Numbered from the stretch's first letter, positions 51,902-60,363 are shown. The stretch: 64,000 bases of DNA from Deltaproteobacteria bacterium (GCA_019309565.1 JAFDFZ010000004.1:28524-92523), one strand, 5' to 3'. Program-made: numbers and translations. Notes: a model not told the origin generated them from the sequence alone.

Positions 51902-52220
51902 CTGTTATTTTCGGACACAATAACACATCAAGTAAAATCGTGTAGGCCCCCCGGGGACATCATATCGACAATTTGCTGTCGTTATTGAATAACATGCTGT
52001 GTTCGTAGAGAAAAATAGTGAACTAAAGTTTAAGGGTGGCCACTTTTTCACAGGCTTGGTCCTGGAAAAGAGTAGTACACTTGTTGCGGAAAATCAATGC
52101 AACGGGTTCGAAGTATCAGGATAAAAACGTCTTGACCCGGTTATACTGGAATGTTAGGGTCATTCTGCCATGTAAATTTTGCATTTTAACATTTTTAATG
52201 GACTCAAGAGGGATTTTAAG
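51902..52220. other. Intergenic gap with DR1 copy b
   Basis: 319 bases. DR1 copy b begins at 51964 and its GGCCACTTTTTC block is at about 52036-52048. Otherwise nothing is seen. Confidence 0.45.
51964..51996. repeat. Dispersed repeat DR1, copy b
   Basis: 32 of 33 bases equal to 754-786. The following block, AAGTTTAAGGGTGGCCACTT then a stretch containing GGAAAAGAGTAGT, parallels the 810-860 region of copy a, but here the hairpin is imperfect. Confidence 0.75.
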
Positions 52221-52409
52221 GTGCCGACCGAAAAAAAATCCAAGAGGACAAAAAAACCGGAAGCTAAACCGAACAAAAATAAGGTAAAGTTTGAAATATA
52301 CGGGGAGGAGATGATCGAAAAAAAGGTCAAGCTCAGTGGAAACAGCGGCCGGGTTTATCTCCCTCCCAATTGGGTAGGGCATAACGTGAAAATCATACGG
52401 ATAGACTGA
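52221..52409 (+). CDS. DUF2080-like small basic protein
   Basis: A 62-residue protein from GTG 52221, with AAGAGGG about 9 bases upstream. A Lys-rich N-terminus leads into KFEIYGEEMIEKKVKLSGNS and GRVYLPPNWVGHNVKIIRI, the short beta-rich core of DUF2080, a family often described as transposon-encoded and structurally like AbrB/SpoVT-type swapped hairpins. It could be a DNA-binding or antitoxin-like protein. A GNAT gene follows 28 bases downstream, so they may be one transcript. It sits just after a DR1 copy. Confidence 0.65.
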   Translation: MPTEKKSKRTKKPEAKPNKNKVKFEIYGEEMIEKKVKLSGNSGRVYLPPNWVGHNVKIIRID

Positions 52410-52437
52410 CGCTTTTCTTTCCGTAAGGAGCCCGCTT

Positions 52438-52875
52438 GTGAAGAAGAAGATTCTCATAAGAAAATTAACTGCAGAAGATGCTGATGCCATCAGCAGGATA
52501 TATTCAAGCATAACCCAGAAACCAGCAAAAATGGATTTCAGGCGGATCATCGAAGAACAGGTCCCTAAAAATGAAAATGCATGCTACGTGGCGGAATATG
52601 AGGGAACGGTTATCGGCTATATGATAAGTTATGTTCTTTCGGGAGCGTTTGGACTTGAAAAAAGCGCATGGATAGCCCTGATGGGTGTCGATCCCAAATA
52701 CATGGGGCAGGGAATAGGAGATCGTTTAGCCCGCAGGATATTCAAATTTTATAGGGATTCCGGAATAAAAGATATTTACACCTCCGTCCGATGGGATTCT
52801 ACCGACCTGTTGTCTTTTTTTAAAACCCTTGGTTTTGACAGAAGTAACTTCATCAACCTGAGAAAAAAATTGTAA
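52438..52875 (+). CDS. GNAT-family N-acetyltransferase
   Basis: A 145-residue acetyl-CoA-dependent acyltransferase. The fold is visible as ILIRKLTAEDADAISRIYSS at the N-terminus, VAEYEGTVIGYMISYVLSGA in the core, and the acetyl-CoA loop MGVDPKYMGQGIGDRLARRI (about residues 81-100) with the QGIGxxL motif, ending in TSVRWDSTDLLSFFKTLGFD. It resembles RimI-type enzymes; the acceptor is unknown. GTG start at 52438, 7 bases behind AAGGAG. It ends 5 bases before the convergent end of bzdV. Confidence 0.85.
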   Translation: MKKKILIRKLTAEDADAISRIYSSITQKPAKMDFRRIIEEQVPKNENACYVAEYEGTVIGYMISYVLSGAFGLEKSAWIALMGVDPKYMGQGIGDRLARRIFKFYRDSGIKDIYTSVRWDSTDLLSFFKTLGFDRSNFINLRKKL

Positions 52876-52880
52876 AGCTC

Positions 52881-55394
52881 TTAAAAAAGATCATCCAAAT
52901 CAGAATCACCGCCCCCCGGCATCTCGCCATGTTCCTGTATATATTTTTGAATCAGCTCGCTTTCGCGCTTGCTATACATTTTATCTTCTTCATATTCAAA
53001 CCAGACGGCCTTATCGCTCTCTTTCAGTTCATCAAGCAATGATGTGCGCAGATTTACGGTTCCCTTGATTGCAAGCACCTTGTGTTCCTGATCGAGCAAG
53101 GTATAAACACCTTCGGTGTCGGGAACCTGCATGACGGAATCTGAATCAAAGGAAAGCCAGGGCGCAGGCGCAGAGGGATTGGATTTAAGATAGAGCCGCA
53201 GATCACATTGCAAGCATCGCTTCGATTCCCTTTCTGCTTGTTTTTCTGTAAATCCCAACGAGATCTCTTTAAAACCGGTATGACGCTGCTCCATATCCAA
53301 CTGCGGCACTTTTTCACGAGGCCTGTTTGCAAAGTTCTCATCCCGCCCCAGGTACGGTCTCGGGGATTGCCTGGAGTACAGAGTCTGTTCGATGTCCCCT
53401 GTGCCGCCCAAAGCCCTGTCAATGGAAGCCGCTGCCTTTCGTCCGGCAGCAATTGCATGAATAACAGCCCCCGGAGTTGTAGCCACATCACCCCCTGCAA
53501 ACACCCCTTGCAGATCTGTTTGCAGGGTTTCATTGTCCACAACGATCCTTCCATTTTCGATGCACACGGCATCCTCGCCTTTAAGACAGGACAGGTCTGT
53601 TTGCTGACCAGCGGCCATAATGACCTGATCGGCTTCAATCTTTTGCCTGGAATCGCCGAATTCGGGACAAAAGTTCCCTTTCTCGTCAAACACACAGGTG
53701 CATTGAACCAGTTCCATTCCCGTGATCCGGCCGTTTTCCCTTAAAATTTTATGGGGACCCCAGGAGGGTAAAATTTGAACTCCTTCCGCCACCGCCTCCT
53801 CGATCTCACATCGATGCGCGGGCATCTCTTCTTGGCATTCCAGGCAGACCATGGTGACGGATTTGGCACCACAACGCCTAGCGGTAAGGGAAACGTCTAT
53901 GGCCACATTTCCACCTCCGACTACAATCACCCTTTCTTTTAATCGAATCTTTTCATCTCTTGCCACTGCTTCAAGAAATTCAATCCCCCACAGTATGTCT
54001 GGTCCATTGGAACCTTCAACCTCAATCCGCCTGCTTATGGGAGCCCCGGTTGCAAGGAATATGGCATTGTAACCACTGGACTTGAGATTAGAAATGGTAA
54101 AATCCTTACCAAGGCTCTGGTTGGGTCTAAGATCAATCCCCAGGTCCATGATTTGCTTGATTTCGGCATCGATCACGGACCTGGGCAACCGATAGGCAGG
54201 AATACCGTAGCGCATCATTCCGCCGGGACGATCTTTTGCATCAAACAGCGTTATGGAATGCCCTTTTTTGCGAAGATAAAATGCAGCCGTCAAACCAGCA
54301 GGGCCAGCCCCGACTATGGCGATCCTTTTTCCGGTATCTTTTCCCACCCGTATGGGGTTGCCTTTTGCCTTATCGGCAGCATAGCGCTTAAGGGCGCATA
54401 TTGACACAGGCTCATTTACTTCACTCCGCCTGCAGACCTCTTCACATGGATGAAGGCAAACCCTTCCAAGAATTCCAGGAAACGGTACCTTCTCTCTTAT
54501 CACTGCATTGGCCTTATCCGGATTCCCCTCCGCGATGAGTCGCACATAACCCGGCACATCGATATTTGCCGGACACGCAGACCGGCAGGGGACAAGCTGC
54601 TCTTCCTTTTTGCCCGGATGTACTGATTTGTCCATAAGCGCCCCTGTCGGACATACTTCCACACATGCAGTGCAATATTTGCAGCCAGACTCTAAAAGAC
54701 CGAGTTTTAAAGTTCCGACCATCGGCTGTCCGTTTTTGTCAAAAACGAATCCAAGGACATCAACTCCCCGAAGATCCCGGCAGACACGAACACAGCGAGT
54801 ACATCCTATACAAAGATTATAATCGCGCACATAAAGGGGATCTTCTTTGAAAGAAGGTAAATCGGTTGGAAGCCATTTTGGCGTGGCGTCTGAAATACCA
54901 ATATAATTGGCGACATCTTGCAACTCGCAGTGCCCGAACCGCGGACAGCATCTCTCATTCTCCGGCACATTGGTGGAACATTGCGTTCGACTGCATCCTT
55001 CTTGCTGTGCACACGTAAGGCATGCATGGGGATGTCGGGCAAGGATGGGGATCAAATTCTCCTGTCGCCTTAACCTTATCCTGTCACTGTCTGTGGTTAC
55101 AACCATTTCTGCCCGAACTTTGGTGGAACAGGCCTCCACAAGCTTCTCTTCACCCTTAACTTCAACCACACACAGCCCGCAGCCCGTTGCGTGTTCTCCA
55201 GGCCTGGCATTTTCGATTTTTTCATCCCCCTGATATATCGATTGGCTTGACAAACAGTCTGATGCAGGCGGAAGATCGGGATGATAACACAGAGCCGGGA
55301 TATAAATATTTACCCCTCTTGCAGCTTCCAGGATGGTGGCCGAAGCCGGCGCTTCAACGCTCTTGCCATTTATTGTGAGAGTGATCGTATCCAT
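52881..55394 (-). CDS. bzdV: BzdV-type NAD(P)H:ferredoxin oxidoreductase (NuoG-like N-terminus fused to GltD-like flavoprotein)
   Basis: An 837-residue cytoplasmic iron-sulfur flavoprotein. Domains in order: [2Fe-2S] ferredoxin-like (residues 1-105, with ALCYHPDL and TGCGLCVVE); a NuoG-type His/Cys cluster (HACLTCAQQEGCSRTQC); two [4Fe-4S] motifs CIGCTRCVRVC and CKYCTACVEVC (about 200-260); a GltD-type Cys domain (CRSACPANIDVPG, about 280); FAD site RIAIVGAGPAGLTAAFYLRK (about 365); and NADPH site RVIVVGGGNVAIDVSLTARR (about 505). It most likely moves electrons from NAD(P)H to the adjacent ferredoxin that feeds the reductase. AGAGGT precedes ATG 55394. Last gene of the bzd operon; the benzoate role rests on the neighbours. 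Confidence 0.82.
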   Translation of the reverse strand: MDTITLTINGKSVEAPASATILEAARGVNIYIPALCYHPDLPPASDCLSSQSIYQGDEKIENARPGEHATGCGLCVVEVKGEEKLVEACSTKVRAEMVVTTDSDRIRLRRQENLIPILARHPHACLTCAQQEGCSRTQCSTNVPENERCCPRFGHCELQDVANYIGISDATPKWLPTDLPSFKEDPLYVRDYNLCIGCTRCVRVCRDLRGVDVLGFVFDKNGQPMVGTLKLGLLESGCKYCTACVEVCPTGALMDKSVHPGKKEEQLVPCRSACPANIDVPGYVRLIAEGNPDKANAVIREKVPFPGILGRVCLHPCEEVCRRSEVNEPVSICALKRYAADKAKGNPIRVGKDTGKRIAIVGAGPAGLTAAFYLRKKGHSITLFDAKDRPGGMMRYGIPAYRLPRSVIDAEIKQIMDLGIDLRPNQSLGKDFTISNLKSSGYNAIFLATGAPISRRIEVEGSNGPDILWGIEFLEAVARDEKIRLKERVIVVGGGNVAIDVSLTARRCGAKSVTMVCLECQEEMPAHRCEIEEAVAEGVQILPSWGPHKILRENGRITGMELVQCTCVFDEKGNFCPEFGDSRQKIEADQVIMAAGQQTDLSCLKGEDAVCIENGRIVVDNETLQTDLQGVFAGGDVATTPGAVIHAIAAGRKAAASIDRALGGTGDIEQTLYSRQSPRPYLGRDENFANRPREKVPQLDMEQRHTGFKEISLGFTEKQAERESKRCLQCDLRLYLKSNPSAPAPWLSFDSDSVMQVPDTEGVYTLLDQEHKVLAIKGTVNLRTSLLDELKESDKAVWFEYEEDKMYSKRESELIQKYIQEHGEMPGGGDSDLDDLF

Positions 55395-55449
55395 TAAGTT
55401 ACCTCTTTACTTTTTTTGGATAACGATTAGTCCTTTAACTCCGCAAAAA

Positions 55450-55487
55450 CCCCGATCTCTTATTATCGTATATTGTAAGAGCCGGGG
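55450..55487. other. Intercistronic hairpin between ferredoxin and bzdV
   Basis: CCCCGATCTCTTA and TAAGAGCCGGGG pair with one bulge around a 13-base loop. No T-run follows on the minus strand, so it is more likely a processing or partial attenuation site within the operon than a full terminator. Confidence 0.45.
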
Positions 55488-55541
55488 ATATACTCGGTTT
55501 GGATATTCTAAACAAAGCGCTATGAGAAAGCTGAATCAATG

Positions 55542-55832
55542 TTACCAGGAATGAGAGATGGCCGCCGACTCACATGCCTTTACACAGGGCAGCACAGCAC
55601 GGTTTGATGAAGGTTTGCACGGATTGCATTCATACTTTAATTTTTTCTTTTTCTCATCAGCCACAACCGCCACCGGATCTTCTCTCATGGGGTCATTGGG
55701 ATCTTCATCGGCAACGGCAAAGACCTGCGCCGGGCATGCAGTCACACACTCTCCACAGCCGTCGCATTTATCCGTATCTATTGTAATGAAATAGTCTCCG
55801 GAACCGTCTTTATAACCATAGTTCGCCAGCAT
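55542..55832 (-). CDS. bzdM: Two-[4Fe-4S] ferredoxin of the benzoyl-CoA reductase operon
   Basis: A 96-residue ferredoxin that should donate electrons to the BzdQP activator module. Cluster I is CDGCGECVTACPAQVF (about residues 21-36), the usual CxxCxxCxxxC pattern. Cluster II is CNPCKPSSNRAVLPCVKAC (about 70-88), where the third Cys is ten residues after the second, an enlarged loop that usually tunes potential downward in chromatium-type ferredoxins. AAAAGGAGG precedes ATG 55832; a longer start at 55850 is less likely. It is 68 bases downstream of bzdQ and 147 bases upstream of bzdV. Confidence 0.85.
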   Translation of the reverse strand: MLANYGYKDGSGDYFITIDTDKCDGCGECVTACPAQVFAVADEDPNDPMREDPVAVVADEKKKKLKYECNPCKPSSNRAVLPCVKACESAAISHSW

Positions 55833-55900
55833 CGGTATCCTCCTTTTCATGTTCCGGGTTCAATGTTCCGCTTGTAAAGAAATACGTAAACTAACACCCT

Positions 55901-56788
55901 TTATTTCTTACGGCCCTTGCCTTTCTGGCACAGAGCATAGCCGAAAAGCGCGGCTCCGACTGCGCCGGCGATTTGCGTATCCCACTTGGTCTGCGTTCGC
56001 TCAATGCCTATCATTGGCATTAGTCGATCGATTACCCCCCTGTTCTTGGCCATCCCGCCGGTTATGGCAAACTCTGGTTTAACCCCTACCCTTTCAACCA
56101 GCGAATAAATGCGCTCCGCCATTGCCTTGCAATAGGCTGCAAGGACCTCCTCGGTGCTCCATCCTTTTCGCAAAAGGCCGGTTGCTTCAGATTTGGCATA
56201 AACCACACATGTACTGGATACGGCCGGGGGATCTTCCTTTACGTTAAAGGATCGATCTCCAACCTCATTGATGGGAACACCCAGCAGATCCGAAAACACC
56301 TCCATACCACGGCCGGTACCGGCGGCACATTTATCGTTCATCAGGAAATTGGTTACCTTTCCTTTTTCATCGCACTGGATGGCCTTGATATCTTGCCCTC
56401 CCACATCCAGCACCGTTCGAACTTGCGGCCCGTAAATAAAATTAGCCCCTCTTGCATGACATGCGATTTCTGTAACCGTTCGATCCGCAAAGGGAACATT
56501 AACCCTGCCGTAGCCGGTTCCAATACAATAATCCATTCTATCTTCGGGCATATCCGTTGCTTCCAGTGCAAATGCAAGTGCATTTCTAGCACTGTTCGGG
56601 CTGTCTGAGCCGGTGCGCATGTTGGCGTAGGCATAGATCTTTCCATCTGTCATGATGACAGCCTGAGAGCTGACTGAACCCACATCGATTCCCACTGTCA
56701 CATACTGGGTATCTTTCCAGTCCAAATCCGGATTTTTCCAGTTGGATTCCGTCCAGCGCCAAAATTCTTGTTTTTGCTCCTCTGCCAT
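55901..56788 (-). CDS. bzdQ: Benzoyl-CoA reductase activator subunit, BcrA/BzdQ type
   Basis: A 295-residue ASKHA ATPase subunit of class I benzoyl-CoA reductase. It has VGIDVGSVSSQAVIM (P-loop-like, about residues 30-44), VLDVGGQDIKAI (about 134), Cys in DKCAAGTGRGME (about 152-163) and Cys in SSTCVVYAKSEATG (about 190), which place the bridging [4Fe-4S] cluster, and FAITGGMAKNRG near residue 244. With BzdP it hydrolyses ATP to push electrons to the BzdN-BzdO active site. GGAGG lies 8 bases before ATG 56788; the earlier ATG at 56803 is not preferred. It starts 24 bases after bzdP. Length matches the Azoarcus type and not the longer Thauera BcrA. Confidence 0.88.
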   Translation of the reverse strand: MAEEQKQEFWRWTESNWKNPDLDWKDTQYVTVGIDVGSVSSQAVIMTDGKIYAYANMRTGSDSPNSARNALAFALEATDMPEDRMDYCIGTGYGRVNVPFADRTVTEIACHARGANFIYGPQVRTVLDVGGQDIKAIQCDEKGKVTNFLMNDKCAAGTGRGMEVFSDLLGVPINEVGDRSFNVKEDPPAVSSTCVVYAKSEATGLLRKGWSTEEVLAAYCKAMAERIYSLVERVGVKPEFAITGGMAKNRGVIDRLMPMIGIERTQTKWDTQIAGAVGAALFGYALCQKGKGRKK

Positions 56789-56812
56789 TATTGAAACCTC
56801 CATTCCATCCTC

Positions 56813-57586
56813 TTACACTTCCTCGGCCGCGATCAATGCGGCCCCCACGGAAGCACCGAACTCAGGTTTATCCGGAATATAAATTTTTTCAAGCTTCAAT
56901 TCCCGCCGCATGGCGGCCACAAAACCGGGGTTATAACCGACACCGCCAAGCATCACCACATCTTCATTCACCCCGATGCGACGGATCATCGAAACTATTC
57001 TGCTTGCCATGGAATCGTGAATGGCTTTACTTATATCCGGCTTGGATGTTTTGGAATGAATGAGCCCCACAACTTCGGATTCTGCGAAAATAGCACACTG
57101 GGCATTCATTGGGATCTCCTTGTCCGATGTCAGTGCCAGTGGACCCATCTCCTCTACCGGCACCTCAAGCGCCCTTGCCATTGCCTCTATAAAGGCACCT
57201 GCGCCTGCCGCACATTTTTCATTAATAGCAAAATCAACCGCAACTCCCTTTTCATCCAGCTTGGCTGCCCTACCCTCTTCGGCCCCAACATCCGCAACCG
57301 TTCTTGCATTCGGGAAAAAAAAGTGGGCGGCTTTTGCCATCGCCTTGATCTCATTTACAGTGGTATCGGCAACGGTGACGGCTTCTTTGCCGGAACCCGT
57401 TCCCACAATTCTGTCGATCTTCTCTCTGGTGATGCCGGCCGCCTTCAGGGCACCTTCCAGGGATTCGCCGACGGCTTTCTTCTGATCGAAACCGGTCGGC
57501 ACCAACGCTCTGCCGATTATCTTGCCGTCTTTAAGGATGGTTGTTTTGGTATTCTTTGCCCCGCAATCAATTCCCGCAGTTATCAT
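56813..57586 (-). CDS. bzdP: Benzoyl-CoA reductase activator subunit, BcrD/BzdP type
   Basis: A 257-residue ASKHA ATPase partner of BzdQ. The phosphate loops are TAGIDCGAKNTKTTILKDGK (residues 3-22) and TVADVGAEEGRAAKLDEKGV (about 101-120, where the usual GGQD is replaced by GAEE). The cluster cysteines lie in EKCAAGAGAFIEAMA (about 132-146) and AQCAIFAESEVVG (about 169-181), and the C-terminus has VMLGGVGYNPGFVAAM. The altered second phosphate loop may make this the less active ATP site of the pair. The 263-base gap to bzdO upstream is unusually long for this operon and shows nothing recognisable. Confidence 0.87.
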   Translation of the reverse strand: MITAGIDCGAKNTKTTILKDGKIIGRALVPTGFDQKKAVGESLEGALKAAGITREKIDRIVGTGSGKEAVTVADTTVNEIKAMAKAAHFFFPNARTVADVGAEEGRAAKLDEKGVAVDFAINEKCAAGAGAFIEAMARALEVPVEEMGPLALTSDKEIPMNAQCAIFAESEVVGLIHSKTSKPDISKAIHDSMASRIVSMIRRIGVNEDVVMLGGVGYNPGFVAAMRRELKLEKIYIPDKPEFGASVGAALIAAEEV

Positions 57587-57849
57587 TGCTTATTAACCCC
57601 CAATCTTTTTAAAAAATGGTATCAATTTGCCCTTTTTGAAAAAATGTCACGTACCGGTGAGATTTCCTTTTTACACTTTTCCTTCATGGAAAACTCGAAA
57701 ACAAGGGCTAAAATGTTAGAAAAAATGAATACCGGGCCCGCGTACAGCCGTCTCTTGTCTATAAGACCGCTGTGCGCTCCCGATCACCGCCACAGCCTTC
57801 CACAAAGGATCGTACAAAAATTATCCAGAGCAAATCTAACATCATCCGT

Positions 57850-59160
57850 TTATTTCGGCTTTTTCAGGCCTATAGAATCCAGAAAAATATCGAGACGGTT
57901 TAAGGTGGCGGCTTCATCAAATTCCCGTTCATCCCCCATGTTCCCTTCATAAGTCATCACCTTGTTGCCTCTTTCAAGCAATCCCAGCCGATTTTCCGCT
58001 ATTCCCACGGTTAATCCTTCACAACCCCTGTTATAGTGAAGAATGATGCCGTCAACCTTCCAGTTTTTTGCGATGGCATCCATCATCTTCGTCTTGTATT
58101 CCGGGTGATAAAAATGCTGATACTCTGGCTTGCTCAGATGCCAGTCGGCCAGCATTCGACAGGCCTCCTCCCTGGTCTTGGGTTTTTGCGCAGGAAGTGG
58201 TCTTGGCCTGAAATCGTGATTGTCAGGATCGTAAAGCCACATCCCCGTCAGACCAAAGGTATAAAGAGAACCAATGGATACGGCCCCCCATGATTCCATG
58301 TACCGATAAATCTTGAGAAACCCCCATGGGGGCTGAGTATCCGTGATGACCCGCGCCTGCTCATTTGCCACTGCTGCAATACCTCGATCCGCCCGGTCTT
58401 TTACCTCTTCATACACCTCATCATAGAAATCGGCAAACTCTGCATTGGATTTTTGAAGCACCCCGAAAACATACAGCGAATAGATCGATTTTTCATCCAG
58501 GGGAGCCGGAACGTTGCGATTGAGCATGCAGATCTGAGCCCATTTATTGGTGGAGCGAATGTCATTCCAAACCGCCTCAAGAAACAATTCATCGATAAAT
58601 CTTCTTCCGGTCACCTGTTCAAGCCAGTCGATACCATCCAGTAATTGATCCGCAATGTATTTTATCCGGTGCTCATACATTTCGGGTTCAAAAGGGGGAT
58701 ATGCCCCGGCCCCCACGTCCACCACATAGAGGGGAACATCGCCGCCCTCAAGTTCACATGCATTTTGATACCATTTTGCATGAGAGCAGCAAATATGCTG
58801 GGTCCAGGCGAAATCCGGCTTGGGAAAAGGACCGCCCAGTGCATATTGGTTCGTAAGAATGGAGCCCCAGTAGTTTCTCATGTATGCACAAAGATCCCGC
58901 GCGAATCCAAAGTTTTCCGCAGCTGTCAGAAACTTTGCCGATAAAGGTCTATCAAAGGCACAGGTGGCACCATAAGGCTCTCCGGTGATACAGTAGACAT
59001 CTTCACCCAATGCTGCAGGTACGGCATCAAAGGCCCATGCGCTTCCCATCCACCGAAGACCGCCTTTTTTGCCGGCCTCCATGTAGTTTTCATAAAACTT
59101 TTTTCTCAGCTCCTTGGCCTTCTGCCAGCATTTCAAAGGCTCTGTTGGATATGGCGACAT
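57850..59160 (-). CDS. bzdO: Benzoyl-CoA reductase catalytic subunit, BcrB/BzdO type
   Basis: A 436-residue subunit of the HgdA/B-like catalytic heterodimer that reduces benzoyl-CoA or an analogue to a cyclic diene. Segments typical of the family are KGGLRWMGSAWAFDAVPAAL (about residues 32-51), DFAWTQHICCSHAKWYQNAC (about 118-137) with Cys likely to bind the [4Fe-4S] or double-cubane clusters, and ILHYNRGCEGLTVGIAENRL (about 378-397). Each catalytic subunit of class I enzymes uses such Cys to receive electrons from the activator. AGGAGG precedes ATG 59160. bzdN ends 51 bases upstream. Confidence 0.88.
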   Translation of the reverse strand: MSPYPTEPLKCWQKAKELRKKFYENYMEAGKKGGLRWMGSAWAFDAVPAALGEDVYCITGEPYGATCAFDRPLSAKFLTAAENFGFARDLCAYMRNYWGSILTNQYALGGPFPKPDFAWTQHICCSHAKWYQNACELEGGDVPLYVVDVGAGAYPPFEPEMYEHRIKYIADQLLDGIDWLEQVTGRRFIDELFLEAVWNDIRSTNKWAQICMLNRNVPAPLDEKSIYSLYVFGVLQKSNAEFADFYDEVYEEVKDRADRGIAAVANEQARVITDTQPPWGFLKIYRYMESWGAVSIGSLYTFGLTGMWLYDPDNHDFRPRPLPAQKPKTREEACRMLADWHLSKPEYQHFYHPEYKTKMMDAIAKNWKVDGIILHYNRGCEGLTVGIAENRLGLLERGNKVMTYEGNMGDEREFDEAATLNRLDIFLDSIGLKKPK

Positions 59161-59211
59161 TCGTTTATCCTCCTGATGATGGTTGTGTTTTCTTTGCGGT
59201 GCGGTTTTTTT

Positions 59212-60363
59212 TCAAAACAGATCATCCTCTGTTTCCAGGGTTTCAAGAAAGGCTTCAACGCGGATCGCAAAGGGACCGACCGCCGTTGTTACATCAAATT
59301 CCAAGAAATAAGTGGGAATATGATTTTCTTCAAGAAATCTTCTAATAAAAGGAATGTCCGCTTCATGCGGATCACAGAATTTCTGCTGGATCACTATCGC
59401 TCCGTCCACATTAAAATCCTTCGCCAATTTTAAGATCCTTTGCAGTCTTGTTCGATGAGGCCAGTCTTTGGAAGGACACGGTGTTCTTGAAACATACCGT
59501 TCTGCGATAGCAAACAGTGGATCGTCATGGGATTCGTCTACCTCATCCCAGAAATACCGGGTGGTGGTGCAATGCTCTTCCGCCACGACGGTAGCTCCAA
59601 TGGATTCTCGCTCCCCTAAGGTTTCAACCATTCTCACAAATTCAAGGTCGTCATTTTCAGAACCCACCAATAACAGCCGTTTTCCCGGATCCCGATCAAG
59701 TGAACGCGATGTCAACTCGTTTTTCACCTCCTCTGCCACCGGAAGCCATTCCCTGGCATCGGTAAAAAACTGGGAACATGTCATATACATGGCCTCCACT
59801 CCGGTAAACGGCGGATTATCCTTTTTTCTGAATTCATAGATATCCTTCATCACTCTGCGCGTGCTGTTCATTATGCGGATTCCCTCTTTAAGCTCACTGT
59901 CCGTTACTGTTTTTCCCGTAAGCTCCTCAAGCTTTCTTATCAACAGCTCATATTCTCCCACCAGGAAGGGAATCGCCCGGGGGCTCTGTACATGGTTGGG
60001 CATGGGTAAAAAATGGCTCCAACCAGGATTCTTATGGATTTCCCAGGATGTATAGGCCTGGCGCAAATGAAGACAGGACTGTCCGATGGTAATCCCGTCC
60101 AGATAATCATATTTCCCCTTCAAGCCTTGCGCCAGCACATCCCGGCAAAAGGGACAGAACATGCCAAACAGATGGGGTTCGGTAACATCCTGAACCTCAT
60201 GGGAGCCAAGAATTCGAACCGGCAGCACCCCGAATGCATAGTAGATCTCTTCTGGCGCATAGGTGCAAAAGAAACCGACGATTTTTCCGCCGGTGCGCTT
60301 TTTCCAGTCTGTTTGATAAGCATGCCGGTTTTCATACCATTCGTAAAACTTCTCGATTGCCAT
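59212..60363 (-). CDS. bzdN: Benzoyl-CoA reductase catalytic subunit, BcrC/BzdN type
   Basis: A 383-residue catalytic partner of BzdO, first gene of the operon. Family features are KIVGFFCTYAPEEIYYAFGV (about residues 24-43), MFCPFCRDVLAQGLKG (about 66-81), TIGQSCLHLRQAY (about 89-101) and MTCSQFFTDAREWLP (about 202-216), with several cysteines able to bind the active-site cluster. AAGGAGG lies 8 bases before ATG 60363; a longer start at 60390 adds nine residues without a ribosome site. It identifies the module together with BzdOPQ; whether the true substrate is benzoyl-CoA or a substituted or polycyclic analogue cannot be told. Confidence 0.88.
   Translation of the reverse strand: MAIEKFYEWYENRHAYQTDWKKRTGGKIVGFFCTYAPEEIYYAFGVLPVRILGSHEVQDVTEPHLFGMFCPFCRDVLAQGLKGKYDYLDGITIGQSCLHLRQAYTSWEIHKNPGWSHFLPMPNHVQSPRAIPFLVGEYELLIRKLEELTGKTVTDSELKEGIRIMNSTRRVMKDIYEFRKKDNPPFTGVEAMYMTCSQFFTDAREWLPVAEEVKNELTSRSLDRDPGKRLLLVGSENDDLEFVRMVETLGERESIGATVVAEEHCTTTRYFWDEVDESHDDPLFAIAERYVSRTPCPSKDWPHRTRLQRILKLAKDFNVDGAIVIQQKFCDPHEADIPFIRRFLEENHIPTYFLEFDVTTAVGPFAIRVEAFLETLETEDDLF

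Noticed and set aside
57017..57952. 311-codon plus-strand open frame
   Set aside because: Antisense to bzdP and the end of bzdO; no family features.
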